Assembly (NCBI GenBank): GCA_018398805.1
Contig: JAGFBZ010001548.1
Location: 62,001-126,000 of the forward strand
Length of the DNA stretch: 64,000 nt
Source: Hirundichthys speculiger
Taxonomy: Eukaryota; Chordata; Actinopteri; Beloniformes; Exocoetidae
Reading direction: 5' to 3'
In this document: in pieces, positions 12,469 through 24,020 of the stretch
How the letters are laid out: the number at the start of each line of letters is the position of its first letter
How positions within the stretch are numbered: the first letter of the stretch is position 1
Made by a program: the position numbers and the translations under genes
Notes under the pieces: generated by a model
What the model was told of the DNA's origin: nothing
The model's input: the letters and a program-made list of their open reading frames with translations, nothing else
Databases searched by the model: none

Positions 12469-12474
12469 AATAAA
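12469..12474 (+). terminator. zfyve27: Candidate zfyve27 poly(A) signal
   Basis: AATAAA about 520 nt after the stop codon, in the sense direction. It is the first canonical signal seen downstream. No transcript evidence is available, so the true 3' end could lie further on. Confidence 0.4.
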
Positions 12475-15229
12475 CAATTAGTGAGAAGTTCTGCCTCTGA
12501 CAAAGTATAGCCAAACTAGTCAAGATTTTTCCACAGGCTTTCTCTCAACACACCCAAGTCTCCCGACTGTCTCTAGTGTCATGTGATCAGTCGTAGGTTT
12601 CTTATTCAAGATTTTGTCCTCCATTGCTGAGTGGGCAGATCTTTTCTCACAGAGCATTTTGAGCAAATGCTGTATTTTATTTAAAATGCAAACCTGCTAC
12701 TGAAATACTTGCTGTGACTTGAAGCATACTGTTTTCTAGTTATTTTTCCACTCACTGTAGAGCTAATTTGTTCCAGAGGGGGCAGTTACAATGTGCAGGA
12801 AAAACAGATACTTAAAGTGAATCAGCACGACCTGCTGTGGTTTTAAATGGTATTTCTGATGATGATTGTCGACTGGAGGGCAAGACGGAGACACTCTGAG
12901 GTTTATGAAATGATCAGATTGCTTCTTTCCTATTTTTGTCTTTTCCGATGTGGACAAATAAGATTTTTGGAAAACAGTGGCAGTCTAGAAATCTAATGGT
13001 GCCTGAATCGTCACCTTTAACTTGATGGAAACCAACTGGATTAAAGTCATTTGAATGGACAGAGAAACCACCTGTAACTGGCACCTGAGCCTCACTCTTA
13101 CGCAAGCAAGACTTGACGTGAAGAAGCTGTTTGGAGGCTTTGAAACCCAGGAAGTGGATCCTGATGATGAAGTTGTTTTAATCATGGTTCAGACATGGAT
13201 GATTGTAACCGTTAGCTTTGCTTTTATGGTAATTATATACACATGTTACTGTAAATTGTTCTAATTGTTCATTATCTAATATATTTAATTTAAAACTCCA
13301 GCAAGTGCAAGTTATTATTTAATACAGTGGTTATATCTGTGTATGTTGGCCTTCACTTTAAAGGTATGACATGATTGAAACAAACTCTTGTTTATTCTTG
13401 AGGATTTAATTTACTAAAAGTGACATGCACAGGTGAACCTGGCATACTTGAAATGTTATTACCAATACTGTCAGATCATAACATTGCCTTATTTTACTTT
13501 TAAACCTCTCATCAAACTTTATTCTTAGCCTCGCTAAGAGTGTGAATGTGATGCAGCAGTTGGATCAGCAATGCATGCATGTTATTTATCTTGGGCAACA
13601 TATATGTGCAGAAGGTGGACATTTAATTACCTTCTTTTTAAATTTTTTTTAGAGTATAGAGCCACACGAGCATGTGGCCTGAGCATGTGAACCCTAAAAG
13701 AGGTCTTAAATTCTATGTTGCCAACATTTTTTCATTTATTTATCAGTGAAGCTCAAATTTTCAGAAGATAAAACCAGTGAAAACTATCAACTTCACTCAG
13801 CAGCTCTTTCATTCTATGAATCTGCTTCAGACCTGGTCATCGGGGAGTGCCACAGGAAAACAATGTAATGTAAAATAAATGCTACTCATGTTATTAGTTG
13901 GTGAGAGGGGAAATATTTTACACCATTTCATTAGCGTATATAATTTCATACCATAGTGAATAGTATCAAGGACTTTGAGAGCAATTGGACTGTTGGGTTG
14001 AGTTGGGTTCACCTCCAGCAGAGTTCAAAACCTGAGAAGATTGGAAATTAAAAGTAAATTCAAAATTAAGTCAATAAACCATCTGTTTCCCGATTATGAT
14101 TTTGTGAACAACAATTTGTAAAAAAAAATTAATCATTTTTGGAATTCTGTCCATCCATACCCTCTTCAGTCCAACTTCATTTTTGAATTTCAGAAATGCA
14201 GCAAATAATTTATAAAACAGTAAAGAGCTTTGTTTGTCATCAGTATAGTTAACATTGTTTTTTTTCCACAGTGTTTTTAATTTTCAAGAACAACATACAG
14301 AGCATATTGACACGTGCCACACAAGTTGCTAAATGAGATGTAGGCAAATCTCGCTACAAACGCATACATACAAACATACACATCCACTTAAAATAGTAAG
14401 TACATTTTGAAAGAAAAATAAATGAATAAAAGATAAATGCAAAACAATAAAAAAAAATAAAATTAGAATAAGTTAATCACACCCACTGAGTTTCACCACT
14501 ATCTTCCTTAATATCTGAGTTCCATGCCCTTCTTCTATCATGACTAGATTCCTTGTCATGTGAGACAAGTACTGTATATAGTGTAGAGATTTGGCGTTTC
14601 TCATTCATGTGTTTTAACACAGCGTCCTCAAGGCAGGTCAGCGGCGGTTCCTCTGTGACTTGATGGCACTTTGATGAAATGAAGTGCTTCAATTGTAAGT
14701 ATTTAAAAAAGTGTTTTTTTTTAGAATGGAGTATTTCAAGCAGAGATAGTTTAAATGTTAGTAAGGTGCCCTGAACTTATAAGTCGCCAATTTTTTGCAC
14801 CCCCTGACTGCCCAGATTTGAAAACCACCACCTGCCCTGCCAGGAGTGAACCCTGCATTATTCCAAAAGGGGCGAAAATTGAGACATGAGAGGTGTACAG
14901 TAATCCCTCACACTTCGCTGGGCTCAGTACATTGCGAGTTTCAAAAATATTCATTAAAAAAACATTGAAAAAATTTCAAACGAAGCACACGAGGTTGAAG
15001 CAAAATCCATCACATCAAGATTGAGTCTTGGGAAGCAACAAGAGCCGACAGGGGAGGCCCCATGAATGAATATTGAGGCCTGTGATTGGCATTACTGTGC
15101 CGTCGGTTGTCTGTATGCTGATTGGCTGACACGCGGTCCCCCCATCTCCCATCTCCCATCTCTTGCTCTCGTCAGCTACGCACAGAGAGATCGTCAAAGT
15201 GAGTTTACGTTCTGTAGATTTTGCGTACG
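12475..15229. other. Intergenic DNA downstream of zfyve27
   Basis: AT-rich sequence with chance open frames only. Around 14880-15000 there is a stretch (ACAGTAATCCCTCACACTTCG) that resembles the end of a common vertebrate DNA transposon family, but a partner terminus was not found. Otherwise I see nothing. Confidence 0.45.
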
Positions 15230-15313
15230 CGCATACTGTATGTACATATACACGTACGCGCGTACATGTATACTGTATGTACATGTACATGTACATATAC
15301 ATGTACATACCCC
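15229..15313. repeat. Alternating purine-pyrimidine TGTACA/CGTACG tract
   Basis: A run built from TGTACA, CGTACG and CATATAC units, almost perfectly alternating purine and pyrimidine for about 80 bases, with several CpG steps. Open frames across it are artefacts of low complexity. Such DNA can adopt Z form or small cruciforms; this is an inference from composition. Confidence 0.7.
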
Positions 15314-15559
15314 GAGGTGTTCCCAGGCCAGCTGAGAGATATAGGGCACTATCTTGCACCTCCTGCTACCCAATACCCAATACCCATTACCTGCAAATTT
15401 CAGATTTAGGAGCCTCTGGCAACCGCAAACGCAATCTTCCACCTCCCAAAAGCTGCTACCCATTATGCCGATTCCCTTACTCACATTGTGGGCGTGGCAA
15501 TGGGCGTGTCTCTTGCGCTTTCCACAAATTCGGTATCTTGCGGTACCTGTATCTCGCAG

Positions 15560-15614
15560 ATTTTGGGTATTGCGTAATGGGTGGTCTGACCACCCATTAC
15601 CCAATACCCAAAAT
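15560..15614. repeat. Near-perfect palindrome, 27-bp arms
   Basis: Arms 15560-15586 and 15588-15614 are reverse complements with one mismatch and a one-base centre. The arms are rich in ACCCATTACCCAATACCC-type words, and the same words recur at 15365-15395. It lies immediately left of a hAT-like repeat copy. Confidence 0.85.
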
Positions 15615-15621
15615 TGGGTAA

Positions 15622-16065
15622 GCGCAAATTGGGAAAGCGCAACTGGCATGTCGGCGCGTAAAAGAGCGCGTCCAAATCCTGTCATTGCGCGTCCACCCAG
15701 TCACATGTGGACTGTACAACCGGCTCTACCTCTCGATTATGCATCACTGTATTACTTGCATACGTTATTATTCTCTTAAGGGCAGATGATTTCTGTGCAG
15801 CTGTGGCATGATCTCATTCAGATGTTTGCTGTGGAGGAAACGAAGAGATCACAGAACTCTGTTGTGGAGTTTCTTGTACTGTGCGCCTCCCTCTGACCCC
15901 CTCCTTGCGCTCGGAACACCTGAGATCCGCTCACTGGTAGAAGGTAGATGTCATCATACCTGTTCCTCTGGCTCAATGCTCATCCAATGATCTGTTCTGC
16001 AGTATTTTAAAAAGCACCGCTCCCAGCGGCTATGCGTCTTGGCGCAGCTGTGCGTCTTTGCGCAG
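15622..16065 (+). mobile_element. hAT-like repeat family, copy 1 (partial)
   Basis: Shares long stretches with copies at 19904-20622 and 44955-45575: a GCGTAAAAGAGCG block, GTCACATGTGGAC, CGATTA(T/C)GCATCAC, TCATTCAGATGTTTGCTGTG and TTCTGCAGTATTTTAAAAAGC in the same order. It keeps the internal portion but lacks recognisable termini. No transposase remains. Confidence 0.7.
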
Positions 16066-16068
16066 GGG

Positions 16069-16845
16069 ATATGTTCAAGATAACTCAAAAAGTTATTGAT
16101 GGATTTTGATTAAATTTTCAGGAGTTGTCAGAAATGTGAAAAGGAAGAACTGATTTTATTTTGGGTATGATCCGGAAGAAATCCTGGATTCTGGATCACT
16201 TTCAAATTTTCGATAACATTGCGCTGTTTAGTTGTCTCTTGAACCCTAAAGCAACCACAGTGGAGACAGGAAGGGAGTTCTGGAATTTTAAGAGTTTAAT
16301 TCTCTCAGATGTAAAAAAGGAGGATTCGAGGGTTGGCAGCCAAACCAACAATCCAGGGGACGACGAAGGCAAGGAGGTGGCACTGCGAATGGCTGGATCA
16401 GGCGTTTCTGTGGGAAGATCTGGAGACGAGTCTGGTTGAATGATGACTGAATAGGTACAGGTGTGCAGTGCCACACCTGGGCTGCTCGTCGGATGGGAAG
16501 GTGAAACAGAGGTAGATCTGAGTGTCTATGTAGAGGATTGAAGGTGGCGCAGTGGGTTGTGCGCAGGAGCCCCATGGAAGGTTGGGGGTTCACAACCTGG
16601 CTTGAGACCATAACATGCGCTCAATGGGGCTGGAAATTTTGTTTCTCAACATCTCCGTTAATTATTGCCCACAGCTTATTAAATTTCACTCAGGTATTGA
16701 CACTGAAAACCTCTATAAAATTTCAGAGGCTGATCCGGATCTGATCCAGAAGGCGGATTTTATCGCAATCTGTAAATCGCTGTATGGGAGAACTGTTGTG
16801 TTTGGCGGAGGTCTGCGCTCTCTGAGTGCTTTTCTAGTTAAGAAA
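16069..16845 (+). mobile_element. Abundant fish repeat, probable LINE 3' region, copy A
   Basis: Apart from an insertion at 16225-16609 it is the reverse complement of 54308-54745: both carry the GATCCGGAAGAAATCCTGGATTC block, the AATGGGGC...GGAAATTTTGTTTC block and the GCGGAGGTCTGCGCTCTC block. The other copy ends in an ACAGACAGACAAACAG-type run, as many LINE tails do. The clade is not assigned from sequence alone. Confidence 0.6.
16225..16609 (+). mobile_element. Insert with tRNA-like Pol III boxes inside the LINE-like repeat
   Basis: The flanks are near-identical: ATAACATTGCGC (16213-16224) and ATAACATGCGC (16610-16620), a probable target-site duplication. The insert ends with a tRNA-like segment: box A TGGCGCAGTGG (16545-16555) and box B GGTTCACAACC (16587-16597). 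This suggests a tRNA-derived SINE, but the tRNA-like part sits at the 3' end instead of the 5' end, so it may be a rearranged or composite unit. Confidence 0.55.
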
Positions 16846-17154
16846 TGCTTTCCTGGAAGCTCACTGGCTCTATTTTTTTTCTGAGCAGTTTGTTGGAACT
16901 TCTTGGAGTACAAAAGAAATGATTAAATCATTTGCTCCACATTAGTTAGAGCTAGTTATGTATATATCAGTGCAGAGGAGGAGGAAAAAAGAGGAGGAAG
17001 CTCTACAGCAGAGTCCCAGACGAGCTGCCCATGAGAGCTGCTCCGATCTGGATGAAAAGACGCTCCATAGCAGTTTGCTGGTAGTGCAACCTGCTCTTAA
17101 AGGCAATGGCTACTGACGCACTGACGCACCCCTCCCAATACCTAATATCCCTTA

Positions 17155-18433
17155 ATAGCAGGTTTTGGAGGTTTGGCGCAAGATAGGGCCCTCAATCTCT
17201 CCAACGCGTCCTGGGTCTGCCCTGTGGTCTTCTCCCAGTTGGACATGCCCGAAACACCTCTCAAGGGAGGCGTCCGGGGGACATCCTAACCAGATGCCCG
17301 AACCACCTCAACTGGCTCCTCTCGATGTGAAGGAGCAGCGACTCTACTCTGAGTCTATCCCCAATGACTGAACTTCTCACCTTATCTCAAAGGGAGAGTC
17401 CAGCCACCCTGCGAAAAAAACTCATTTCCGCCGCTTGTATCCGCGATCTCATTCTTTCGGTCACTACCCACAGTTCATGACCATAGGTGAGGGTTGGAAC
17501 AAAGATCGACCAGTAAACAGAGAGCCTTGCCTTTTGGCTCAGCTCTCTCCTCACCACAACGGACCGGTACAGAGTCTGCACCACAGCAGACGCTGCACCA
17601 ATCCGTCTGTCAATCTCTCGTTCCTTTCTCCCATCACTCATGAACAAGACCCCGAGATACTTAAACTCCTCCACTTGAGGCAGAACCTCATTCCTGACCC
17701 GGAGGAGGCATTCTACCCTTTTCTGACTGAGAACTATGGTCTCAGATTTGGAGGTGCTGATTCTCATCCCTGCCGCTTCACTGCTCCAGTGAGAGCTGAA
17801 GATCCCTACTTGATGGCGCCAACAGGACTACGTCATCTGCAAACAGCAGAGGACAAGATCCTAATACCACCAAATTGGAACCCCTCCGTTCTTTGGCTGC
17901 GCCTAGAAATTCTGTCAATGAATGTGATGAACAGAATCGGTGACAAAGGGCAGCCCTGGCGGAGTCCAACTCCCACTGAAAACGAATCCGACTTACAACC
18001 GGCAAAGCGGACCAAGCTCCCACTCCATTTGTACAGGGACTGGACAGCCTGTAACAACGGGCCCAGCACCCCATACTCCTGGAGTACCCCCCACAGGACC
18101 CCAAACGACATCTCCAGTCGAGGTCAGCAGCACCCCACCCCCACTATACACAGTGTTGGTGAAGCACCGCTTTCCCAGCCTGATCTGTCTGATGGATTGT
18201 CAGAATCTCAGTGGAGCCGATCGAAAGTCTTTTTCCATGGCCTCACCGAACTCCTCCCACACCTGAGTTTTCGCCTCAGAGACCACCAAAGCTGCCGCCC
18301 GCTTGGCCCGCCGATACCTGTCTGCTGATTCCGGAGTCCCACTAGCTAACCAAGACTGGTAGGACTCCTTCTTCAGTCTGACGGCCTCTCTCACCCGAGG
18401 TGTCCACCACCGAGTTTGAGTTGTTAAAGACAA
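17155..18433 (-). mobile_element. RTE/Rex3-like LINE, 5'-truncated reverse transcriptase relic
   Basis: On the minus strand, in order from 18433: a KKESYQSWLASGTPES-type linker; then GLRQGCPLSPILF (RT motif); LLFADDVVLLA, carrying the FADD catalytic box; the EFKYLGVLF block; the PTLTYGHELWVV block; and RIQAAEMSFFRRVAGLSL, followed by the GHL-type tail region down to about 17155. This order and wording are typical of the RTE-clade Rex3 LINEs common in fish (assigned from memory, not by search). Several frame changes between blocks (17767/17778, 17833, 18104) show it is dead. Confidence 0.85.
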
Positions 18434-18479
18434 GTGAATTCAATTTTGCTGCCATGGTGGTATATTACAAAGTTAGGTT

Positions 18480-19640
18480 GATGTCTTCTAATGTACAACC
18501 CCCCCAAAAAATAAAAAAAAAAAGTGGACATACTCTGTGCCACTGCATATTTTACCTTCAATTTCCAAACTTTTGGGATGGTGTGTAAAGTGTCAATAAC
18601 AGATTGGAATGATTTACAGATTTCATAAACCCATATTTTATTTCAAATAGAACATGAAGAACATAACAGATATTGAAGCTGTGACATTTTACCATTTCAT
18701 GGAAAATATTAGATCATTTGGACTTTGATGGCAGCAACACATCTCAAAAAAGTTCAAACGGGGATCAAAAGGCTGGAAAACATTGGTGTCAATTAAAAAC
18801 AAATGAAAGAGCATTTGACAACTAATTCAGTTATTTGGCAACAGTTCAGTAAGATGACTGGCAATCAAAGGAGCATTTCAGAGAGTCAGAGCCTCTTAGA
18901 TGTGAAGATGGGCAGAGATTCACCAATCTGTGACTAACTGCATCAAAAAATTGTGGAACAATTTCAGAAAAATATTTCTCAAAGTAAAGTTGCAAAGACT
19001 TGGAAGATCCCACCATCTATAGTATATTATATGATAAAAAGATTCAGAAAATTGGGAGGAGTGTTGATGCACAAGAGAAAAGGCCAAAGCTCAAAACTGG
19101 ATGCATATGACCTTTGAGTCCTCAGGTGGCCCTGCATTAAAAACAGGCATGATTATCTACTGGACATCACTGCAGGGGCTCAGGACCACTTTCAGAAATC
19201 CCTGTCTGTGAACACTGTTCGCCATGCAATACACAAATGCAAGTTAAAGCTGTATCATATTTCTTCTCCAGGCCAAAGCTCATCTAAAATGGTCTGAGGC
19301 AAAAATGGGAAACTGGTCTGTGGTCAGATGAATCAAAAATTTAAATTCTTTTTGGTAACCATGGACACCATGTCCTGTGGATTAAAGAGGAGAGGGACCA
19401 TCCAGCCTGTTATCAGAGGACAGTTCAAAAGCCTCCATCTTTTATGATACAGGGTCGCAATAGTGCCTATGGTGTGGACAGCGTACACATCTGGAGAGGC
19501 ACCATCAATGCTGAAGAGTACATATGCTCCCATCCAGACGTCTCTTTCAGGGAAGGCCTTGGATATTTTAGCAAGACAATGCTAAACCACAAGTCAAGCT
19601 AAAATAACAGAAACTGGTGGGTGTCTCTCGGTGCTGCTCG
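18480..19640 (+). mobile_element. DNA transposon relic, copy 1 of a fish family
   Basis: Starts near a CCAAACTTTTGGGATG motif. It contains a segment encoding VNTVRHAIHKCKLKLYH in one frame, and then, in the third frame, a GNWSVVR-like piece followed by a stop, a degraded W-S/C-DE catalytic block. A second copy begins near 23250 with CCAAAACATTTGGGAT and the same downstream words (AATTACAAAGAAG-type and ATAATATTGTG). Riddled with stops. A Tc1/mariner-like origin is likely but not certain. Confidence 0.5.
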
Positions 19641-19903
19641 TTCAAAATCACTCTGTAGAAAACCTATGGGTGATATCATGAGGGTTTGTCCAGTGATACA
19701 GTCTATTGGTGGTACTCACAACATGGTTCACATGTGAGTAGAATACCCACTCAGCCAGCATACCTTCCTCCAATTCAGTTCAATTCAATTTGATTTATAT
19801 TGCATTTATTACACGTTCATGTTCTGGGTCATGACCCCCAGGCAAATATTAAGTAAAGAAACTGTGGCAAGGAAAAACTACAATGATTTATATCACCTCT
19901 AGT

Positions 19904-20622
19904 GGTACAAAGTGGTATTACTCGGTTTGTGGTCCATCCCAACAGTATTTCCGTACGGATTCGATACAGTTTCAGACCACCCGTTACCCTAAACCCGCGA
20001 TCGCAAGATACCGAGTTTGCAGAAAGCGCAACTCGCATATCGGTGCGTAAAAGAGCGCGTCCAAATAGCATAAATGTGCGTCCACCTGGTCACATGTGGA
20101 CGTGCACAAACGGCTCTACCTCTCGATTACGCATCACCGTATTACCTGCGGACGTTTTTATTCTCTTGAGGTCAGAGGATGTCTGGTCAGCAGTTGTGGT
20201 GGATGTGGGAATAGTCACAGGCCAGACACGTCAGTCTGTACAGCTGTGGCAGCTGTAGGTTGGATGTGGGAATTTATTTCCGATATGTTTGAAACTGTTG
20301 GTGGTTGAGGAGGGACAGGAACATTAATTGTTTGTGATCTTTAAATGCGCATCCAATGATTCGTTCTGCTGCGCCAAGACACACAACTGGTAACAACTGG
20401 ATCTTACGCAGGTAAGTGTGATAGGCTGGTCACTGTGAGTGAGCGGAGGCGAGTGGACATTGACATGCAGTGGCGGACCTGTTGCCTAATAGGCACGCAC
20501 GCTCACGTGCAAGTCCAATGCAAAGTTATTGGAACATAAATACCGCGGGACATAAAAGCGTTTTGTCCCATGCAGGTCGTACCGAACGGTTTGGTATTTT
20601 ACCTAGTACCGTTGCATCACTA
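19904..20622. mobile_element. hAT-like repeat family, copy 2 (nearly complete)
   Basis: The right end GTACCGTTGCATCACTA reverse-complements to TAGTGATGCAACGGTAC, similar to the left end of copy 3 at 44955 (TAGGGGTGCAAAGGTAC) and to the left side here (TAGTGGTACAAAGTGG). The interior shares the GCGTAAAAGAGCGCG, CACATGTGGACGTGCAC and CGATTACGCATCACCG blocks with copies 1 and 3. Termini of this form are usual for hAT elements. No coding capacity; target duplication not clear. Confidence 0.65.
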
Positions 20623-20809
20623 GTGGATACATATATCTATGTCTTTAACATAATGTCAAAACAGTTTTTTTGTGACATCCTATCATCCATCTGGTTGATT
20701 TTTAAAGTGTAGATCCGACATATGTTACACTTAATGTTTGCTGTGACAGATGTGTCCAAACCCATGCTGAGCTTTAAAAAAAACAAAAACAAATTTAAAA
20801 AAAAACCTG

Positions 20810-20922
20810 TAGTATCATATGCCCCGCCCCCTCCGTCTCATCTCCTCCCCCTCCCCCTTCTTGTCCCACTAAAGCGATTTCAGCGGACGAAGGGGCTCTT
20901 CCCCGCGGCCACGGATGGCAAC
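20810..20922 (+). promoter_or_regulatory. golga7b: Probable golga7b promoter/5' UTR
   Basis: A pyrimidine-rich CCCCTCCCCC stretch followed by CpG-rich sequence immediately before the first coding codons, with GC content staying raised into intron 1 (to about 21390). An upstream ATG at 20915, in another frame, overlaps the true start and could dampen translation. No TATA box seen. Confidence 0.45.
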
Positions 20923-21399
20923 ATGGCGACAGAGGTAAGAGTAGCATTCCTACGTGTTTTATTCACTTTCAGGTTTCAGTCAACAGCTCGAACGGTGTGG
21001 TTATCACGTGAAGCAAACACCAGCCGATATTACACGGTCAACTAGGTCATCGAGGCTGGACGCGGTCTAACTGTGTCGCTCTCATTCATCGGCGGCTCCA
21101 GTGAATCTGGACAGAGTGCGTCCTACATTACCGTCTCAGGGTTGTTCCGGTACCCATCACGCTACACGGTTTTAGTCAGGTATTCAGCTCTCTTTTTCAC
21201 GTTTAAAACCCTCTTTTCACAGGGGTACGTTGGGGTACAAAGGTAGTTCACTCAGCCCCGCCTTGTTAAGCTGTTTTGGTGAAAGCAGATCTGTTTTTGT
21301 CTGCTGAACGTTAATCCGGTGACTGTAAACGGAGGAAAAGCGTTCAGCACCATGGACAGCAGCCACGCCGTCCACGTCTCCCTCGCTGTCTCAAAGGCC

Positions 21400-21455
<56 letters not shown>

Positions 21456-22984
21456 TACCAGTGTGTTTACATATGCAAGAGTAATCTTGATGAACAAGCA
21501 AACACATATAAAGATATGAACAAGATGACACATGTTTTTCATTTGTATTGTTCTGAAGATCTGTCTCCTCTAGTTTCCCCTCATTGATCTGTTGTGGGCA
21601 GTAGTGAAATGATGACTCCCCTCCTACAAGCTGTCCTGTTTTCCTGTAAGACCTTAGAAAAGGAAAAGGAATAATCTAAGGGCGTTTATGTGGATGCGAT
21701 AGCACATCCAGTGCTGGGCTCTGCTCCAACAGTCAACAATGCAGAACTAATTGCAGACACAGAGTCACAGAGTGATTGATTACATTTAGTCTGCTCCTAT
21801 TCAATCATCCTACACCTCCAAGCACCTACACCTTCAGCTGCTGTTTGTACACATTACAAAGGAACATGAGTTCACTGAGATGCACCAGGGGATAGAGGTC
21901 TCCCAGGGGACACATTAAAGAGATACTGCATTACCCTTACTGTATTATTTGCTTGTGTGTGATTTGTCCTCCCCAGTTTCATAACCTGCAGGAGTTGAGG
22001 CACAGTGCATCTCTGGCAAACAAAGTATTTATCCAGAGAGACTACAGTGAAGGTACCGCTTGCAAGTTTCAGACAAAATTCCCCTCTGAACTGGAGAGCA
22101 GGGTAAGGAGAGAGGTTTCTGCAACATTATTATCTAGATAATTCTATTCGTTCCAATATTTTTCTTCAGCAGAAGTTTTTGTGCAACATAAACTGTAGGA
22201 CCTAAACAAATCAGGTGAATCCAAATCCCCATCACTAGGTAACTCGAGTTACACCCATGGATGGTGCTACAGCTATCATGTATTTCATGAATTAAAGTCT
22301 AAATATGAACAGTAATAAACAGTTGTACAGTACAGTAGATCTCAATAAATCTCTTGAAACTGAACCTGCAACCAAAATAAAATTACTATATCAGTTTTCT
22401 GTTTCTACTTATTCCTCCGTTCAGACTTGTGTCTTTTTGCATTCTCAGATTGAAAGAACACTGTTTGAGGACACTGTGAAGACGCTGAATACTTACTATG
22501 CAGAAGCAGAAAAGATTGGAGGACAGTCCTACTTGGAGGGCTGTTTGGCCTGTGCTACAGCATATCTCATTTTCCTCTGCATGGAGACACGTTATGAGAA
22601 GGTCTGACTGCTCATCTTTAATTTAATCTAATAAGGACTCGTTGATTTTGATTCTATACAACTTCTTATTTCTTTTCCTTCTGTGTGTCAGGTGTTAAAG
22701 AAGATAGCCAAGTATATTCAGGAGCAGAATGAGAAGATCTATGCTCCCAGAGGTCTACTAATCACAGACCCTATAGAAAGGGGAATGCGCGTTGTATCCT
22801 TATTCATTTTTGGATGCATCAAAACAAAAACGTCAGCGTTTATATGTTGTCATTTTCTGCACCCCATGGAAAATTCTTGGCCCTTAACTGCTTTAACCAG
22901 ATTGAGATATCCATCTATGAAGACCGGGGTTCCAGTGGCTCCAGTTCAGGCAGCAGCTCTGTGTCTGGCAGCACTGCTCGATGA
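20923..22984 (+). CDS. golga7b: Golgin A7 family member B, 5 coding exons
   Basis: GOLGA7B is a small palmitoylated peripheral membrane protein that partners DHHC-type palmitoyltransferases (ZDHHC5 is the known partner). Coding exons: 20923-20934 (MATE), 21977-22102, 22449-22601, 22692-22793, 22901-22984; all lengths are multiples of three, 477 nt, 158 aa. Human GOLGA7B is about 167 aa. Visible: [20 protein letters not shown] at the front of the core, the cysteine-bearing [16 protein letters not shown] segment (likely acylated Cys), [16 protein letters not shown], and a Ser/Gly-rich tail ending STAR. The MATE-HNLQELR N-terminus and Ser/Gly tail separate it from GOLGA7, which lacks both. The start at 20923 is chosen because it gives the family N-terminus; the ATG at 20915 is out of frame. 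Lies between zfyve27 and crtac1, as in human. Confidence 0.95.
21401..21454. repeat. (ATT)18 microsatellite
   Basis: Uninterrupted trinucleotide run in golga7b intron 1. It is likely polymorphic and useful as a marker. It creates a poly-tyrosine chance frame. Confidence 0.97.
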
Positions 22985-23099
22985 CTGGGCACATCCTCAA
23001 ACCGAGTCCTCTTGGAGGAGAACTTAGGACAATGATAACACTCATGTTCCATTAACCAATACACTCCGATGCTATGCTCACACAGAGGATCCACCAGCC

Positions 23100-23122
23100 T
23101 TTTTTTTTTTTTTTTTTTTTTA
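23100..23122. repeat. Poly(T) tract
   Basis: A long T run 120 nt after the golga7b stop. It is either a low-complexity part of the 3' UTR or the minus-strand poly(A) tail of an unrecognised retroelement. Confidence 0.7.
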
Positions 23123-23239
23123 ACATTTTTGCTCCTGACCTGTCATCACAGTCCTTACTCATAGTTGATGCTCATAACGTGCACTTTAGCAGTTTGTTGT
23201 AAAGCCGTGATGCAGTCATATTCAGGTGCATTTGCAAAT

Positions 23240-24020
23240 GCAAACCTCATTTCCAAAACATTTGGGATATATATTTTTTTTAATGCAGCAAGAACTTAAA
23301 TCTGTAATTTGTTAATTTGTTTATTTAATAGAAAAATGCAATTGCTTTCATTCTCTTCACTGACCAACTTGATTGTATTTATAAACAAATGTAGAATATG
23401 ATGCCAGAAACAGTTAAAAAATGTGATAAAGGCAAGGAATGACAGAGAAAGGTTTTATGAATATATGAATAACCCGATCAGAGAATAATCACTGAGATCC
23501 AAAAAAGTATATTTCTCAGGACAAAATTACAAAGAAGTTTCATCTATTTCTACAGTGCATAATATTGTGAAAAAAAAAATAAAAGTAGTCTGGGGAAACT
23601 TCATTGTGTAAAGGCCAAGGTTAGAAACCACTTTTGGTTGTGTGTGACCTTCAAGTGTTCAAATGGCACTGTAAAAAAAAAAACAAACAAAAAAATAATT
23701 ATACCTTGATTAATATAGCTACATAGGGTTGGAAAACCACTAACATTCAACACAGCTGACAGCTGAATCCCCAGATGTAACCTGAAACCATATTGGATGA
23801 AGTCATATATCAACTGTGAACAGAAACACTGAATTCTCTGAGCACAAGCTCATCTTAAATGGACAGCAACAGTAGGCATGTGTTCTGTGGGTGAATGTGA
23901 GTCCACATTTCATTTCACCTCTGGGAAAAATGGACCTATGGTGTGCCAAAGATGAAAGACCCTATAGCTTGTATTTACCAAAATATAAAAAGGACAGTGT
24001 TTGTGTTAACATGAGTCTGT
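23240..24020 (+). mobile_element. DNA transposon relic, copy 2 of the 18480 family
   Basis: Begins with CCAAAACATTTGGGAT and follows the same word order as the relic at 18480-19640 (AGAATAATCACTGAGATCC, then TTCTCAGGACAAAATTAC, then a CTTCAAGTGTTCAAATGGC piece). Heavily decayed, with no useful frame. It falls within the probable golga7b 3' UTR. Confidence 0.45.

Noticed and set aside
15015..15779. Cluster of overlapping open frames on both strands near 15.0-15.8 kb
   Set aside because: They arise from low-complexity TGTACA and ACCCATTACCC sequence and from a repeat copy; no domain, no splice logic.
17435..18328. 297-codon plus-strand open frame
   Set aside because: It is the antisense shadow of the RTE/Rex3-like reverse transcriptase on the minus strand.
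20915..20922. Upstream ATG of golga7b as the true start
   Set aside because: It is out of frame with the conserved MATE-HNLQEL N-terminus; the ATG at 20923 gives the family sequence.
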